A stretch of 8,752 nt of DNA, taken from positions 1 to 8,752 of the forward strand of contig JAUWYK010000075.1 of assembly GCA_030615865.1 (NCBI GenBank), read 5' to 3'. A model generated the notes under the pieces. That model searched no databases. It was not told the origin of the DNA and saw nothing but the letters and a program-made list of their open reading frames with translations. A program made the translations under genes and the position numbers. This stretch comes from Dehalococcoidia bacterium (GTDB lineage Bacteria > Chloroflexota > Dehalococcoidia > Dehalococcoidales > JAUWYK01). Shown here one piece after another: positions 8,254-8,752 of this stretch; position 1 is the stretch's first letter; each line of letters begins with the position of its first letter.

Positions 8254-8751
8254 TTAAAAGCATTGCTCATCTAAGGGCTGTGCTGGGTCTTTACGGCATA
8301 TCTGACGCAGTATATCGTGGAAATCAGAGAAGGTATGATGCCTAACCGAGCTGGTGTTCAGCAATGAATGTAGATGCCCAGTGGCGAACACGCAGTCGGC
8401 AGCACTGGCTGCCTCCAAATCGGAGAGGCCATCGCCAATGTAGGCGACACGACCGTCCCGCTTCCTGAGCCAAGCTAGATATTTCTTCTTGAACCCTTCC
8501 CTGACAGTGCCCCCGTCAGGACCGACATAAGACACAGTAATGCCGTCTTTGGTAAAGGATGTCCGGGCGCAGTGTAACTCCAGGTCGGAGGCACCAATTT
8601 TGTCGAGCACCGCTTCAATATAGAAATCGAGGCCGCTGCTGACGATTACAAGCCTAATGCCAGCCGCCAGGCAATAAGTGACGAACTCCAAAAAACCCGC
8701 TCTTATCTCGGCGTTTTTGCGAGCAAATGCCTCGAGCTTCTCCCTAGACTC
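8254..8751 (-). CDS. MtnX-like HAD-IB family phosphatase, N-terminus beyond the right edge
   Basis: The frame is open for 165 codons from the right edge to TAA at 8254. A TTG at 8691 in this frame is internal, since clear family sequence (AEIRAGFLEFVTYC) continues through it. The visible part matches HAD-IB phosphatases related to MtnX (2-hydroxy-3-keto-5-methylthiopentenyl-1-phosphate phosphatase) and phosphoserine phosphatase. It has motif II in RLVIVSSGLDFYIEAVL (Ser38-Ser39), the ELHCARTSFTKDGI cap-side block, motif III lysines in GFKKKYL (87-92), and motif IV YIGDGLSDLEAA with the metal-binding Asp pair (positions of the visible fragment). Motif I with the nucleophilic aspartate (DxDGT) must lie outside the window. 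It converges with the LysR and SDR-fragment pair and is probably unrelated to the operon. The family call is firm; an exact methionine-salvage role is not supported by context. Confidence 0.85.
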   Translation of the reverse strand, partial: ESREKLEAFARKNAEIRAGFLEFVTYCLAAGIRLVIVSSGLDFYIEAVLDKIGASDLELHCARTSFTKDGITVSYVGPDGGTVREGFKKKYLAWLRKRDGRVAYIGDGLSDLEAASAADCVFATGHLHSLLNTSSVRHHTFSDFHDILRQICRKDPAQPLDEQCF

Positions 8752-8752
8752 T

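Overview
The window reads as bacterial DNA of roughly even GC content. It has dense gene packing, good Shine-Dalgarno sites, and GTG or TTG starts next to ATG. Nothing in it fixes the lineage. The mix of genes would fit an uncultured or anaerobic bacterium, for example a Chloroflexota/Dehalococcoidia-like genome, but that is only an impression from similar gene sets and has low confidence. I saw no rRNA, tRNA, CRISPR array or insertion sequence.

Positions 1-6681 hold one leftward (minus strand) gene set in transcription order: a CrtI/phytoene-dehydrogenase-like FAD oxidoreductase with a GTG start (6681-5059); a small unrecognised 124-residue protein (5039-4665); a 549-residue protein with a C-terminal phosphohistidine (PEP-utilising) domain but no ATP-grasp domain (4515-2866); a second CrtI-like FAD oxidoreductase (2819-1155); and a Tm-1-like/UPF0261 protein that runs off the left edge (1122-1). 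Gaps are 19, 149, 46 and 32 bp. The set therefore looks like one operon, perhaps with an internal promoter in the 149-bp gap.

Positions 6682-6887 are a 206-bp divergent intergenic region with several short dyads and candidate promoters on both strands. To the right, reading rightward, is a LysR-type regulator (6888-7829), the obvious candidate to control the operon. Its stop overlaps by 4 bp a 105-codon frame (7826-8143) that looks like the C-terminal third of an NDUFA9-like atypical short-chain dehydrogenase, probably a remnant. At the right edge is a leftward, incomplete MtnX-like HAD-IB phosphatase (8751-8254).

The most interesting reading is that the operon encodes an undescribed pathway. 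A split PEP-synthase/phenylphosphate-synthase-like phosphotransferase would activate an organic acceptor, and two paralogous FAD enzymes would carry out desaturation, saturation or isomerisation on a hydrophobic substrate. The Tm-1-like ATP-binding protein would have an unknown supporting role, and the LysR protein would sense a substrate or intermediate. The substrate is not readable from the sequence, and the ATP-grasp partner expected for the phosphotransferase is not in the window.
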